Assembly: GCA_937975705.1 (NCBI GenBank)
Contig: CALJTX010000020.1
Span: forward strand, 140,744-204,743
Source of the DNA: an uncultured Flavobacteriia bacterium
GTDB lineage: Bacteria; Bacteroidota; Bacteroidia; Flavobacteriales_D; Crocinitomicaceae
Reading direction: 5' to 3'
Length of the DNA: 64,000 nt
Part shown: piece after piece, positions 34,199-42,462 of the stretch
Numbering within the stretch: position 1 is the first letter of the stretch
Layout: the number at the start of each line of letters is the position of its first letter
The notes under the pieces: generated by a model
Told to the model about the DNA's origin: nothing
The model's database searches: none
What the model saw: the letters and a program-made list of their open reading frames with translations, nothing else
Program-made: the position numbers and the translations under genes

Positions 34199-35329
34199 AT
34201 GAAACACAGTTACTTACTGCTTTTTGCATTGTTTCAAATCCCGATTTTTGCTCAATATTGCACCAACGTTGGCCCTACAAGTACTGTAGATTCTAACGTA
34301 GAAAGTGTTGTGTTGTCTGGCGTGGTGGGCACTATAAATTATGTGGGTTGTCCTGGTGTGATTGGTTTACAAGACCTCACGCAAAGCGTGAACGTTTCGC
34401 TCAATGCAGGCGGCACTTATTCTATTTCAGTGAAGTTTGGCACCTGTAACGGCAATTATGCTGGCGCGGGTGAAGCATGGATAGATTTCGATCAAAATGG
34501 GAATTTTGACCCTTATGAAAGTCTCGGCACATGGGTAGGAACACCACCCGCGCCGGTTCAAATTTGGTCTTTTACAGTCCCGCCAAATGCCGTTAATGGC
34601 GTTACAAGGTTGCGCGTGATGCAACGCGAGGCAGGTACTATTCCACTCAATCCTTGTGGTACTTATGCTTGGGGTTCAGTAACTGATTTTGGCATCACAC
34701 TCACTAATGGTTTAGATTGTACAGGTTATCCTGGCGATGACCAAAACGACGCCATTGTTGTGGGGGCACTCCCATATACAGACACCCGATCGACAGAAGT
34801 TTGTTATTCAAACCAAAATTATGTCTATCCTTCTCCGGATATTTATTATTATTTCGAGCCCAACCCGCTACTCGAACAAGTCAATGTTTCGTTGTGCGGC
34901 GCCAATTTTGACACCTTTCTAAGTGTTGTAGACATGAATGGAGCAGTCATTGCTTACAACGATGATGCGGATGATTGCGCACCACAATCAGCACTTTCTT
35001 TTGATGCAACTGACCTTGGGCCACTCTATATTATTGTGGAAGGTTGGGGCGCTTTTAGTGGTGACTACGCATTGCAAATTTCTGCGAGTTACGTAGGACT
35101 TGAATCGAATGTCAATAAAGCTTTCAATGCTTATCCGAATCCGAGCTTGGGCTTATTGCACCTTACTGCAAATACTGGAGCTTATCAATTCTTGGATATG
35201 CAAGGTCAAGTGTTACAGACTTTAGATACGCAAACGCAGTCCGTATTTGAGATGGAAAATCTTCAGGCAGGTGTTTACCTCATAAAAGAACTAGCGACGG
35301 GTCGCATCCAAAAATGGCAGAAACTATGA
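34199..35329 (+). CDS. GEVED/pre-peptidase-domain T9SS secreted protein
   Basis: 376 residues with signal peptide (MKHSYLLLFALFQIPIFAQ). A GEVED-like domain with the AWIDFDQNGNFDPYES loop occupies about 25-180; the final GETED is replaced by WGSVTDFGI. A pre-peptidase-C-like domain follows (STEVCYSNQ ... DIYYYF ... YNDDADDC ... YIIVEGWGAFSGDYALQI), then a type A sorting domain (AYPNPSLGLLHL ... AGVYLIKE). No enzyme domain. It is the first gene of a cassette with three kelch proteins and ends in an ATGA overlap with the first of them. Confidence 0.83.
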   Translation: MKHSYLLLFALFQIPIFAQYCTNVGPTSTVDSNVESVVLSGVVGTINYVGCPGVIGLQDLTQSVNVSLNAGGTYSISVKFGTCNGNYAGAGEAWIDFDQNGNFDPYESLGTWVGTPPAPVQIWSFTVPPNAVNGVTRLRVMQREAGTIPLNPCGTYAWGSVTDFGITLTNGLDCTGYPGDDQNDAIVVGALPYTDTRSTEVCYSNQNYVYPSPDIYYYFEPNPLLEQVNVSLCGANFDTFLSVVDMNGAVIAYNDDADDCAPQSALSFDATDLGPLYIIVEGWGAFSGDYALQISASYVGLESNVNKAFNAYPNPSLGLLHLTANTGAYQFLDMQGQVLQTLDTQTQSVFEMENLQAGVYLIKELATGRIQKWQKL

Positions 35330-36471
35330 GAAGTGTCATTTTGATTCTGTGTATGGCCTTAGTGCCACAATTCTTTGCGCAATTTTGGATTCAGAAGTCC
35401 AGCCTTGGCGGCCCGGGTCGTCACCGTGCAACAGGTTGTGCTACATCGCACCGCGGCTATATGGGTCTTGGGCATGTGAATGGTACAGGGCAAGACATCT
35501 CTTTTAAAGATTGGTGGGAATACGACCCTGCTTCAGACACCTGGACCCAACGTGCCGACTTTCCCGTTAGCACGCATGGTGCGGTTTCTTTTGTGGTAGA
35601 CAATTGCCCGGTAGTGGGAGGTGGTTCAGCACTCAGTACCCAGTTTTATAAATTTGATCCGCAGCAAAACACCTGGACGCCAATAGCGAATTGTATATTG
35701 AGCAATCCAGGCGATAGCCAAGGATTTTCAGTAAACAATCAGGGCTTTGTTTATTATACCAATCAATTAGCAAAATACGACCCAAGCACCAACGCTTGGT
35801 CTATGTGTGCAACCGCACCAATGTCATTTGGGTCTTGGACTTGTTCTTTTGCAATTGAAGGCAGCGGATTCATCAAAGGGGGAAATCAACTGTGGGAATA
35901 CAAACCATTGCACGATCAATGGTATCAGCGCGCTACATTCCCGGGTGTATCTACAGGTGGAAGCTCCGCATTTGCCATTCAGCAACGTGGCTACGTTACA
36001 TCTGGTTATGTCGGAGGCTTGTCGGTCGTAACCGATCAGGTTTGGTCTTTTCATCCGGCCACTAATTCTTGGAAACAAGAAATAGAATTTTCGGGATCGA
36101 GTCGCCGTTTTCCAGTTGCCTTTTCCATTCACGACCGTGGGTATATCGGCACCGGAACAAATGGCATCAACTTCAATGATTTCTGGCAGTTCAACCCCAC
36201 AGACAACAGCATTGGCCTAGAGCAAAATACTGTGGAGGTAAATGTTTATCCAAACCCTGTAGTGGATGAAGTCCATATCCAATGTTTGGGCTTGTCTTCT
36301 GACAATTTTGAAGTCAGCATTTATGATCTGAATGGAAAGTTGCTCTTGAAAGAGAGCTTGTTATATTTTCAACAAAAAATTGACTTATCTAATTTATTAT
36401 CAGGATATTATATCTTAAAAATTGGCAATGATCAAAAACTGCTTTATCAACAAAAAATGGTGAAGCGATGA
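35326..36471 (+). CDS. Kelch-repeat beta-propeller T9SS protein (1 of 3)
   Basis: 381 residues from ATG 35326, chosen because it forms an ATGA junction and precedes a signal peptide (MRSVILILCMALVPQFFAQ). Kelch blades: DWWEYDPASDTWTQRADFP, FYKFDPQQNTWTPIANC, QLWEYKPLHDQWYQRATFPG, QVWSFHPATNSWKQEIEF, DFWQFNPTDNS. These suggest one six-bladed propeller. C-terminal type A sorting domain: VYPNPVVDEVHIQC ... GYYILKI ... QKMVKR. It is secreted; the binding partner is unknown. It overlaps the second kelch gene by 4 bases. Confidence 0.85.
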   Translation: MRSVILILCMALVPQFFAQFWIQKSSLGGPGRHRATGCATSHRGYMGLGHVNGTGQDISFKDWWEYDPASDTWTQRADFPVSTHGAVSFVVDNCPVVGGGSALSTQFYKFDPQQNTWTPIANCILSNPGDSQGFSVNNQGFVYYTNQLAKYDPSTNAWSMCATAPMSFGSWTCSFAIEGSGFIKGGNQLWEYKPLHDQWYQRATFPGVSTGGSSAFAIQQRGYVTSGYVGGLSVVTDQVWSFHPATNSWKQEIEFSGSSRRFPVAFSIHDRGYIGTGTNGINFNDFWQFNPTDNSIGLEQNTVEVNVYPNPVVDEVHIQCLGLSSDNFEVSIYDLNGKLLLKESLLYFQQKIDLSNLLSGYYILKIGNDQKLLYQQKMVKR

Positions 36472-37676
36472 GGTTAGTTTTATTTCTTCTTTTACTCTTT
36501 CCGGCCACCATTTTTGGACAATACAACACGTGGTCCAAACGCAATGATGTTGGCATGGGTAAACGCGAACGCGCTACTGGCTTCTCAATTGGCAGTTATG
36601 GGTATTTGTGCGGTGGTTTGGATACCGCCGATGTCATTCATAAAGATTTATGGGCCTATGACCCTCAGACCGATGCCTGGACGCAAAAAGCAGATCTTCC
36701 GGGGTCGGCTCGTCGGGATGCGATTTCTTTTGTAATTGATAACTTCGCTTTTGTGGGCTCAGGAATGGACAGCCTATCGGGTCCAACGGGTAACACACTC
36801 AAAGATTTTTGGCGTTATAGCCCCACAACAAATTCCTGGACAGCCATTGCTGATTTTCCTGGAGCGGGAGGAGCAGGTGTCTATTTTGCTACGGGTTTTG
36901 CCGTTGGCGGCAAGGGCTATATATGCGGCGGCAAAACGGGACCAAGTATTTATACTAACCAACTTTGGGAATACAAACCCAGTAATAACCAATGGATTCA
37001 GCGCGCTAATTTCCCCGGGGGAGTGCGCTACCAAATGTCCGCATTTGTGATCGGCTCAAAAGCATATGTTGGCATGGGTACAGACCAAAATATTTTCAAA
37101 AAAGACATGTATTGCTATGACCCCGGAGCCAATAATTGGGAGGCGATAGCTCCTTTTCCTGGTTATGAAAGAGGCTCGGCAAGTACTTTTACACTTGAAG
37201 AGCGCGGCTTTGTTTGTTTGGGCAACAACGGTGGTTTACTCTCAGATTTAATAGAGTACAATCCGCAATCCGATACCTGGACGCTCAGAGCGGCTTATGG
37301 AGGAAGCGAGCGCAAAAGTGCAGTTTCTTTTGTCATTGACAACAAAGCGTATGTCGGCACAGGGAAAGGGTATTCGGGCAAAAAAGATAGCTGGTATGTA
37401 TATGCACCTTCCAATTACGCAGCCTTAGACGCGCTCGATGCTGCGCTACAAATCTACCCGAATCCGTTTTGTAGTGATTTGAAGATCAAAGGTATTGAGT
37501 CGAACGACATTGAACTGACCATCTATTCTGCACTAGGGATAAAAGTGCGACAGGTCGATTTAACGGACGCTCAAGCGCAAACAATAGACTTAAGTACGTT
37601 ACAAGCGGGCAGTTATATGCTCTGTTTTCGACTTGCAGATGGACAACAACTCACTAAAAAAATCACCAAGATATGA
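36468..37676 (+). CDS. Kelch-repeat beta-propeller T9SS protein (2 of 3)
   Basis: 402 residues with signal peptide (MRLVLFLLLLFPATIFGQ). Six kelch-type blades are visible, for example DLWAYDPQTDAWTQKADLPG, DFWRYSPTTNSWTAIADFPG, QLWEYKPSNNQWIQRANFPG, MYCYDPGANNWEAIAPFPG, LIEYNPQSDTWTLRAAYGG. Sorting domain at the C-terminus (IYPNPFCSDLKIKG ... AGSYMLCFRL ... KKITKI). It is a paralog of both neighbours and joined to each by a 4-base ATGA overlap. Confidence 0.85.
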   Translation: MRLVLFLLLLFPATIFGQYNTWSKRNDVGMGKRERATGFSIGSYGYLCGGLDTADVIHKDLWAYDPQTDAWTQKADLPGSARRDAISFVIDNFAFVGSGMDSLSGPTGNTLKDFWRYSPTTNSWTAIADFPGAGGAGVYFATGFAVGGKGYICGGKTGPSIYTNQLWEYKPSNNQWIQRANFPGGVRYQMSAFVIGSKAYVGMGTDQNIFKKDMYCYDPGANNWEAIAPFPGYERGSASTFTLEERGFVCLGNNGGLLSDLIEYNPQSDTWTLRAAYGGSERKSAVSFVIDNKAYVGTGKGYSGKKDSWYVYAPSNYAALDALDAALQIYPNPFCSDLKIKGIESNDIELTIYSALGIKVRQVDLTDAQAQTIDLSTLQAGSYMLCFRLADGQQLTKKITKI

Positions 37677-38887
37677 GCAAGTTCATTTATCTCCTATTTG
37701 TGATTTTGCTATTGAATCAAGCCGCTTTTGCTCAAGACTATTGGCTTTCAAAAGATACTGTCAATGGCCAGCCAAAGTCTGCGGCAAGCGCTTTTGTCAT
37801 TGAAAACCGCGCATATCTAGTTGCCGGTACCGATGACTTCGCATACAAAAGAAAAATGTATTCTTACCGCGCTGATCAAAACGACTGGGATGACGAAGTT
37901 TCTTTAGGTGGCGATGGTGGCGATGGCTTGGAGCGGGTTGGGGCAACCTCCTTTGCTTTAACGCAAGGTGGTCAAACCAAAGGTTATGTTGCCTTGGGCC
38001 AAACCCAAACCATTGCGTTCATGAACGACTTATGGGAATACGACCGCACCACAGAGGCCTGGACGCAAAAGGCCAATTTCACAGGTGCGCCCAGAAGAGA
38101 AGCCGTCAGTTTTGTGATTGCAAACAAAGCATATGTCGGAACAGGTAACAGTGCAACAGGCCTTTTAGCCGATTTTTTTAGCTACGATCCGAATACCAAT
38201 AGTTGGGCACAAATTAGTGATTTTGCAGGCACTGCACGCCGCGCTGCTGTTGCTTTTTCTATGGAAAATTATGGTTTTGTAGGTACCGGAGACGACGGCA
38301 CGTTGCGCAATGATTTTTGGATGTATCAACCGCAAACAGACCAATGGATCCAAAAAGCAAATTTCCCCGGAAATGCGCGCTCAGGCGCTTGTGGTTGGGC
38401 TGCTTTTCCCGTTTGCTATCTCGGCACTGGTGAAGATGCCGCACACACTTTTCACAACGACCTCTGGGAATACAACTACTTTTTAAACAACTGGACGCAG
38501 CGCGCCAATTTACCCGGACCCGGGCGCAAAAATGCGGTTGCGTTCTACCTAGACGGCTGGGGTCATATCGCAACAGGCTATAATGACGGCATTTTCTTCG
38601 ACGACCTCTGGGCCTATAGTGGGACAGCTTCATTGGCCACTGACCAACAGCAACAATTGCGATTAAAACCGAATCCTTCGACTGACTTCGTTGAGTTTGT
38701 GGCCTCGAGTCCGGAGGCTCGTTTTCAAATTTTTAGTACCACTGGTACTGAAGTCAAGACACCTTTTGTTCAAAACGCAACTCAATTTACCATTGACGTT
38801 CGTGCTTTGCCAACAGGGACTTATTTTTTGGTACTTTCTGATACAAAAACGCCTCAGACCACTACCTTTGTGAAATGCACCGAATAG
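37673..38887 (+). CDS. Kelch-repeat beta-propeller T9SS protein (3 of 3)
   Basis: 404 residues with signal peptide (MSKFIYLLFVILLLNQAAFAQ). Blades: DLWEYDRTTEAWTQKANFTG, DFFSYDPNTNSWAQISDFAG, DFWMYQPQTDQWIQKANFPG, DLWEYNYFLNNWTQRANLPG, DLWAYSG. The third blade carries the same R-E/A-A-V-S/AF-V/SI and YVGTG motifs as in paralog 2. Sorting domain: LKPNPSTDFVEFV ... TGTYFLVLSD ... TTFVKC. Its 3' end overlaps the DUF4907 gene by 13 bases. Confidence 0.85.
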   Translation: MSKFIYLLFVILLLNQAAFAQDYWLSKDTVNGQPKSAASAFVIENRAYLVAGTDDFAYKRKMYSYRADQNDWDDEVSLGGDGGDGLERVGATSFALTQGGQTKGYVALGQTQTIAFMNDLWEYDRTTEAWTQKANFTGAPRREAVSFVIANKAYVGTGNSATGLLADFFSYDPNTNSWAQISDFAGTARRAAVAFSMENYGFVGTGDDGTLRNDFWMYQPQTDQWIQKANFPGNARSGACGWAAFPVCYLGTGEDAAHTFHNDLWEYNYFLNNWTQRANLPGPGRKNAVAFYLDGWGHIATGYNDGIFFDDLWAYSGTASLATDQQQQLRLKPNPSTDFVEFVASSPEARFQIFSTTGTEVKTPFVQNATQFTIDVRALPTGTYFLVLSDTKTPQTTTFVKCTE

Positions 38888-39237
38888 TCAGCCTTTTACT
38901 TTTGGTTCTCGTTTCTTGCCAGGCTGAGCCTTCAGAGCAAGTAGGGGTAAAAAAGCCTTCTAAAATTAAAAGTGGCCACACTCAGATAAAGCCCACGACT
39001 TCAAATCATTTTGAAATAACCACGCTCCAAAACGCCAATGGTTGGGGATATCAAATCCGACAAAACGGCAAATTATTGCTCGATCAGCCTGTGATTCCTG
39101 GAAGGCCAGGAAATGCGGGTTTTCAGACACAAGCCGATGCGCAGCGCGTGGCAGAATTAGTCAAAACGAAGCTTCAAGCAAAAGTCTTTCCACCAACCGT
39201 TAGTGAAGACGATTTAAAGAATTTAAACATTCACTAA
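38875..39237 (+). CDS. DUF4907 lipoprotein
   Basis: 120 residues. Lipoprotein signal with lipobox LVLVSCQ. The mature C-terminal part shows the DUF4907 pattern: GWGYQIRQNGKLLLDQPVIP, GRPGNAGFQTQADAQRVAEL, VFPPTVSEDDLKNL. DUF4907 proteins occur in Bacteroidetes and have no known function; my recollection is that they often accompany kelch-repeat genes, as here. Probably tethered to a membrane facing the periplasm or the outside. Last gene of the cassette. Confidence 0.75.
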   Translation: MHRIVSLLLLVLVSCQAEPSEQVGVKKPSKIKSGHTQIKPTTSNHFEITTLQNANGWGYQIRQNGKLLLDQPVIPGRPGNAGFQTQADAQRVAELVKTKLQAKVFPPTVSEDDLKNLNIH

Positions 39238-39242
39238 CTTTG
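39235..39242 (+). promoter_or_regulatory. TAnnTTTG -7 box four bases before asnS
   Basis: TAACTTTG ends 4 bases before the asnS ATG and overlaps the stop codon of the DUF4907 gene. A TTTA at 39213-39216 is a weak -33 candidate with 18-base spacing. If used, transcription would begin at about the A of the ATG, giving a leaderless mRNA. Confidence 0.45.
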
Positions 39243-39246
39243 CAGC

Positions 39247-40692
39247 ATGAAAAGAATCCGCATCTCGCAAATTTTGGCTGGCCACGAGGCTTTGCTTGAT
39301 CAAGAAATCACCGTAAAAGGTTGGGTAAGAGCCTTTCGTTCGAACCGTTTTGTACAGCTCAACGATGGCTCGTGTATGGCCAACTTGCAAGCAGTTATTG
39401 ATTTTGAGCAGTGGGATGAAGCGTTGTTGAAACGCATTACCACAGCTGCGGCACTTTCATTGAGTGGCAAGCTCGTTGCTTCTCAAGGTGCTGGTCAAGT
39501 AGTTGAGCTGCAAGTGACAGGCATAGAAATTTTAGGCGATGCGCATCCAGATGACGTCCAAAAAACTGTCATGCAACCAAAGCGTCATAGCTTAGATTTC
39601 TTGCGCGAGCAAGCCCATTTGCGTTTTAGAACGAACACATTCGGTGCAGTTTTTAGAATTCGTCATGCGGTGGCATATGCCATTCATCAGTTTTTTAATG
39701 CGCGCGGGTTTTATTACTTGCACACCCCAATTATTACAGGTTCCGATGCCGAAGGAGCAGGCGAAATGTTTAGAGTGAGCACACTCGACGCAAAAAATCC
39801 GCCTTTGACCGAAGACGGACAGATCGATTACAAGCAAGATTTCTTTGGCAAACCGGTCAACTTAACCGTTTCTGGCCAACTTGAGGCAGAATTGGCAGCT
39901 ACTGCTTTAGGTCAGGTGTATACTTTTGGCCCAACCTTTAGAGCAGAGAACTCCAATACGTCTCGCCACTTAGCTGAATTTTGGATGATTGAACCGGAAG
40001 TTGCGTTCAATGACCTCCAAGACAACATGGACCTCACAGAAGAATTCCTGAAATTTATCTGTGCCTATGTCCTTGAAAATTGTGCGGCAGATGTTCAGTT
40101 TTTAGATGAACGCGATGCACAAGAACAAGCGCAAAAACCAGCCAACGAGCGCCACGAAATGAGCCTCATGGAGCGCCTAAAATTTGTCATTGAAAATCCT
40201 TTCAAACGCCTCACCTATACAGAAGCTATTGATGTATTGCTCAATTCAAATCATTACAAGAAAAAGAAATTCAAATATCCGGTAGAGTGGGGTATTGACC
40301 TTCAAAGTGAGCACGAGCGATATTTAGTAGAAAAAGAATTCAAGTGCCCGGTCATTCTTACCGATTACCCAGCAAAGATCAAGGCCTTCTATATGCGCTT
40401 AAATGAAGATGGCAAGACGGTTGCAGCAATGGACGTTTTATTCCCAGGAATTGGTGAAATTGTTGGTGGCTCGCAGCGCGAAGAACGCTATGATGTTTTG
40501 GTTCAGAAATGTGAAGAGTTCGGCATTCCTGCAGAAGAGCTTTGGTGGTATTTCGACACGCGCAAGTTTGGAACGGTTCCGCATGCAGGTTTTGGCTTAG
40601 GTTTTGAACGCATGGTGATGTTCGTAACAGGTATGTCTAACATTCGCGACGTCATTCCATTCCCACGTACGCCTTTGAACGCAGAATTTTAA
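39247..40692 (+). CDS. asnS: Asparaginyl-tRNA synthetase
   Basis: 481 residues. An N-terminal OB anticodon-binding fold ([21 protein letters not shown]) is followed by the class II catalytic core: motif 2 [22 protein letters not shown] and motif 3 [21 protein letters not shown], ending in the [11 protein letters not shown] tail typical of AsnRS. Charges tRNA-Asn with asparagine. Standard length and no anomalies. A type I asparaginase lies 9 kb downstream but is not in the same unit. Confidence 0.96.
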   Translation: MKRIRISQILAGHEALLDQEITVKGWVRAFRSNRFVQLNDGSCMANLQAVIDFEQWDEALLKRITTAAALSLSGKLVASQGAGQVVELQVTGIEILGDAHPDDVQKTVMQPKRHSLDFLREQAHLRFRTNTFGAVFRIRHAVAYAIHQFFNARGFYYLHTPIITGSDAEGAGEMFRVSTLDAKNPPLTEDGQIDYKQDFFGKPVNLTVSGQLEAELAATALGQVYTFGPTFRAENSNTSRHLAEFWMIEPEVAFNDLQDNMDLTEEFLKFICAYVLENCAADVQFLDERDAQEQAQKPANERHEMSLMERLKFVIENPFKRLTYTEAIDVLLNSNHYKKKKFKYPVEWGIDLQSEHERYLVEKEFKCPVILTDYPAKIKAFYMRLNEDGKTVAAMDVLFPGIGEIVGGSQREERYDVLVQKCEEFGIPAEELWWYFDTRKFGTVPHAGFGLGFERMVMFVTGMSNIRDVIPFPRTPLNAEF

Positions 40693-40729
40693 GTACCGAG
40701 CGTACAATTGCCGTGTGTTCTAGTACGGA

Positions 40730-41956
40730 TTATTTATCCAATGCGTGTTTTCCTGCAATGAATCCTGTGGTCCAGGCAGCTTGAAAATTGAATCCGCCGG
40801 TTATGCCATCGATATCTAGCACTTCACCTGCAAAGGAAAGGCGTGGAAATTTCTTGCTTTTCATCGTCAGAAAATCGATTTCACTTAACGCCACACCGCC
40901 GGCTGTTACAAATTCTTCTTTGAAGGTTGTTTTGCCCTGTACCTCAAAGCGGTCATTGAGCAAGGTATTGACGAGTTTATTGATGGCTTTTTTGCCTACC
41001 TCGGCCCAGCGCTGATCTGCAGAAATGGCCGCGCGCTCAAGTAAGTGGTTCCAAAGTCGGTTGGTAAGAGGTGTTGGATTCCAATTGCTTAATTTCTTAG
41101 CGCCATGGGCTGTTATGGTATGTAAAAGATCTGTACGCAAGTCATCTTCCTTTTTTTGATCGAGCCAATTGACAAGTATGGCAAACTGGTAATTTTTGTC
41201 GGCCAACAAGCGCGCTCCCCAAGCGGAAAGCAATAGAACAGCTGGGCCGCTCATGCCCCAGTGTGTAACGAGCAAAGGACCTTGGCCACTCAGTTTGGTG
41301 CCTTCAATTTTGACTGTGGCATTCGGCACAACTGTCCCCATGAGTTCGCAAATGGGGTTTTTTGGCATATTGAAAGTAAACAAAGAGGGCAGCGGCTCTA
41401 CAATATCTAGTCCGATGGTTTCCAACCAATTGAGACTGCTTCTCTTGGGGTGTCCGCCCGCGCAAATAATGACTTGGTCATAGGATTGAATGTCATCATT
41501 GTTGTGTAATAAAACACTTGCTTCGTTCACTTCTATCTTGGCAACATGCTGCTGGGTGAGGAGTGTTACACCTAGTTGCTGACATGATTTTAGAAAGCAG
41601 TCAATGATGACCTGTGAGTCATTGGCTAAAGGAAAAATACAGCCATCGGGATAAATTTTGAGCGGCACGCCGCGGCTTTCAAACCATTGGATCGTATCTG
41701 TAGCTGCAAACTGATGAAAAGCCTTGCGCAGTTGGGTCGTTCCTCTTGGATATGCTTTAGAAAGTTCGTTGATATCGGGGCTGTCGTGGGTAACGTTGCA
41801 GCGCCCTCCACCTGAAATTTTAACTTTAGCTAGGAATTTATTGCTTTTTTCTAAAATACAGACGCTGGCCTCGGGCCAATGCTGTTTGGCTGCAATGGCT
41901 GCAAAAAAACCGGCTGCTCCACCGCCTATGATGGCAATTTTTTGCTTGCTCTTCAT
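40730..41956 (-). CDS. HI0933/BaiN family FAD-dependent oxidoreductase
   Basis: 408 residues from ATG 41956, which overlaps the upstream stop as TAATG; an ATG 8 codons earlier (41980) is less likely. N-terminal FAD-binding motif IAIIGGGAAGFFAAIAA, then the family motifs SGGGRCNVTH and ICAGGHPKRS, and a C-terminal FAGEVLDIDGITGGFNFQAAWTTGF. These are diagnostic of the HI0933-like (BaiN/YhiN) flavoproteins, whose substrate is mostly unknown. Cytoplasmic. Cotranscribed with the GreA-like gene. Confidence 0.88.
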   Translation of the reverse strand: MKSKQKIAIIGGGAAGFFAAIAAKQHWPEASVCILEKSNKFLAKVKISGGGRCNVTHDSPDINELSKAYPRGTTQLRKAFHQFAATDTIQWFESRGVPLKIYPDGCIFPLANDSQVIIDCFLKSCQQLGVTLLTQQHVAKIEVNEASVLLHNNDDIQSYDQVIICAGGHPKRSSLNWLETIGLDIVEPLPSLFTFNMPKNPICELMGTVVPNATVKIEGTKLSGQGPLLVTHWGMSGPAVLLLSAWGARLLADKNYQFAILVNWLDQKKEDDLRTDLLHTITAHGAKKLSNWNPTPLTNRLWNHLLERAAISADQRWAEVGKKAINKLVNTLLNDRFEVQGKTTFKEEFVTAGGVALSEIDFLTMKSKKFPRLSFAGEVLDIDGITGGFNFQAAWTTGFIAGKHALDK

Positions 41957-42405
41957 TAGTAAATCTTGTTGATTTTCCAATTGCGTCCATTAAATTGCGC
42001 ACTTTCTTGCTCTTTTTTTCCTTTGAGGGCTTGAAAAAGTGGGGCGTCTGAACTCATGCAGAAAATAGTTCTGTCTTCAAATTGAATTTGACCAAAAGGC
42101 ACACTACAATAGTACCAATTTTGATTTATTTCAAAAAGTGCACCGATTTGAATATGCGTTAGTTCGGCGCTTGCATCTATTTTTTGAAGGGTCTGCAGCT
42201 GTTGTTGGGCAAGTGCAATTTGTTGGTCGAGTTTTTCTATTTCGATTTGAGCCATCGCAATACCGACTTCATGTTTATCGCCTGCTGAGCCCTTTCCACT
42301 CTCGGTGCTATCGATACTTAATTGGCTTCGCCCGACCTGCAGCGCAGATTTTCGACTTTCAAGTGCGTTAAATAAATGGTCGTGGAGCCTTGTTTTGAGG
42401 GTCAT
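41956..42405 (-). CDS. GreA/GreB-like coiled-coil protein (often misnamed 3-oxoacyl-ACP synthase)
   Basis: 149 residues from ATG 42405. A perfect TATTTTTG -7 box lies 6 bases upstream, which supports this start over the longer frame to 42456. The N-terminal half is an antiparallel coiled coil with SAGDKHEVGIAMAQIEIEKL, like the Gre family SAGD-x-Y-E motif. The C-terminal half is a small beta domain (IQIGALFEINQNWYYCSVPFGQ ... SSDAPLFQALKGKK) like the FKBP-like domain of GreA. Databases commonly call such Bacteroidetes proteins 3-oxoacyl-ACP synthase, for which no motif exists here. A role at RNA polymerase is inferred. Confidence 0.7.
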   Translation of the reverse strand: MTLKTRLHDHLFNALESRKSALQVGRSQLSIDSTESGKGSAGDKHEVGIAMAQIEIEKLDQQIALAQQQLQTLQKIDASAELTHIQIGALFEINQNWYYCSVPFGQIQFEDRTIFCMSSDAPLFQALKGKKEQESAQFNGRNWKINKIY

Positions 42406-42411
42406 ATCTTG

Positions 42412-42419
42412 CAAAAATA
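42412..42419 (-). promoter_or_regulatory. TAnnTTTG -7 box for the GreA-like/flavoprotein operon
   Basis: On the minus strand TATTTTTG ends 6 bases before the ATG at 42405. It lies in the 57-base divergent interval shared with ileS. Confidence 0.4.
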
Positions 42420-42462
42420 GCCCGATTTGTCGTAAATTCGCGTCTTTACAAAGCAAACGTTC

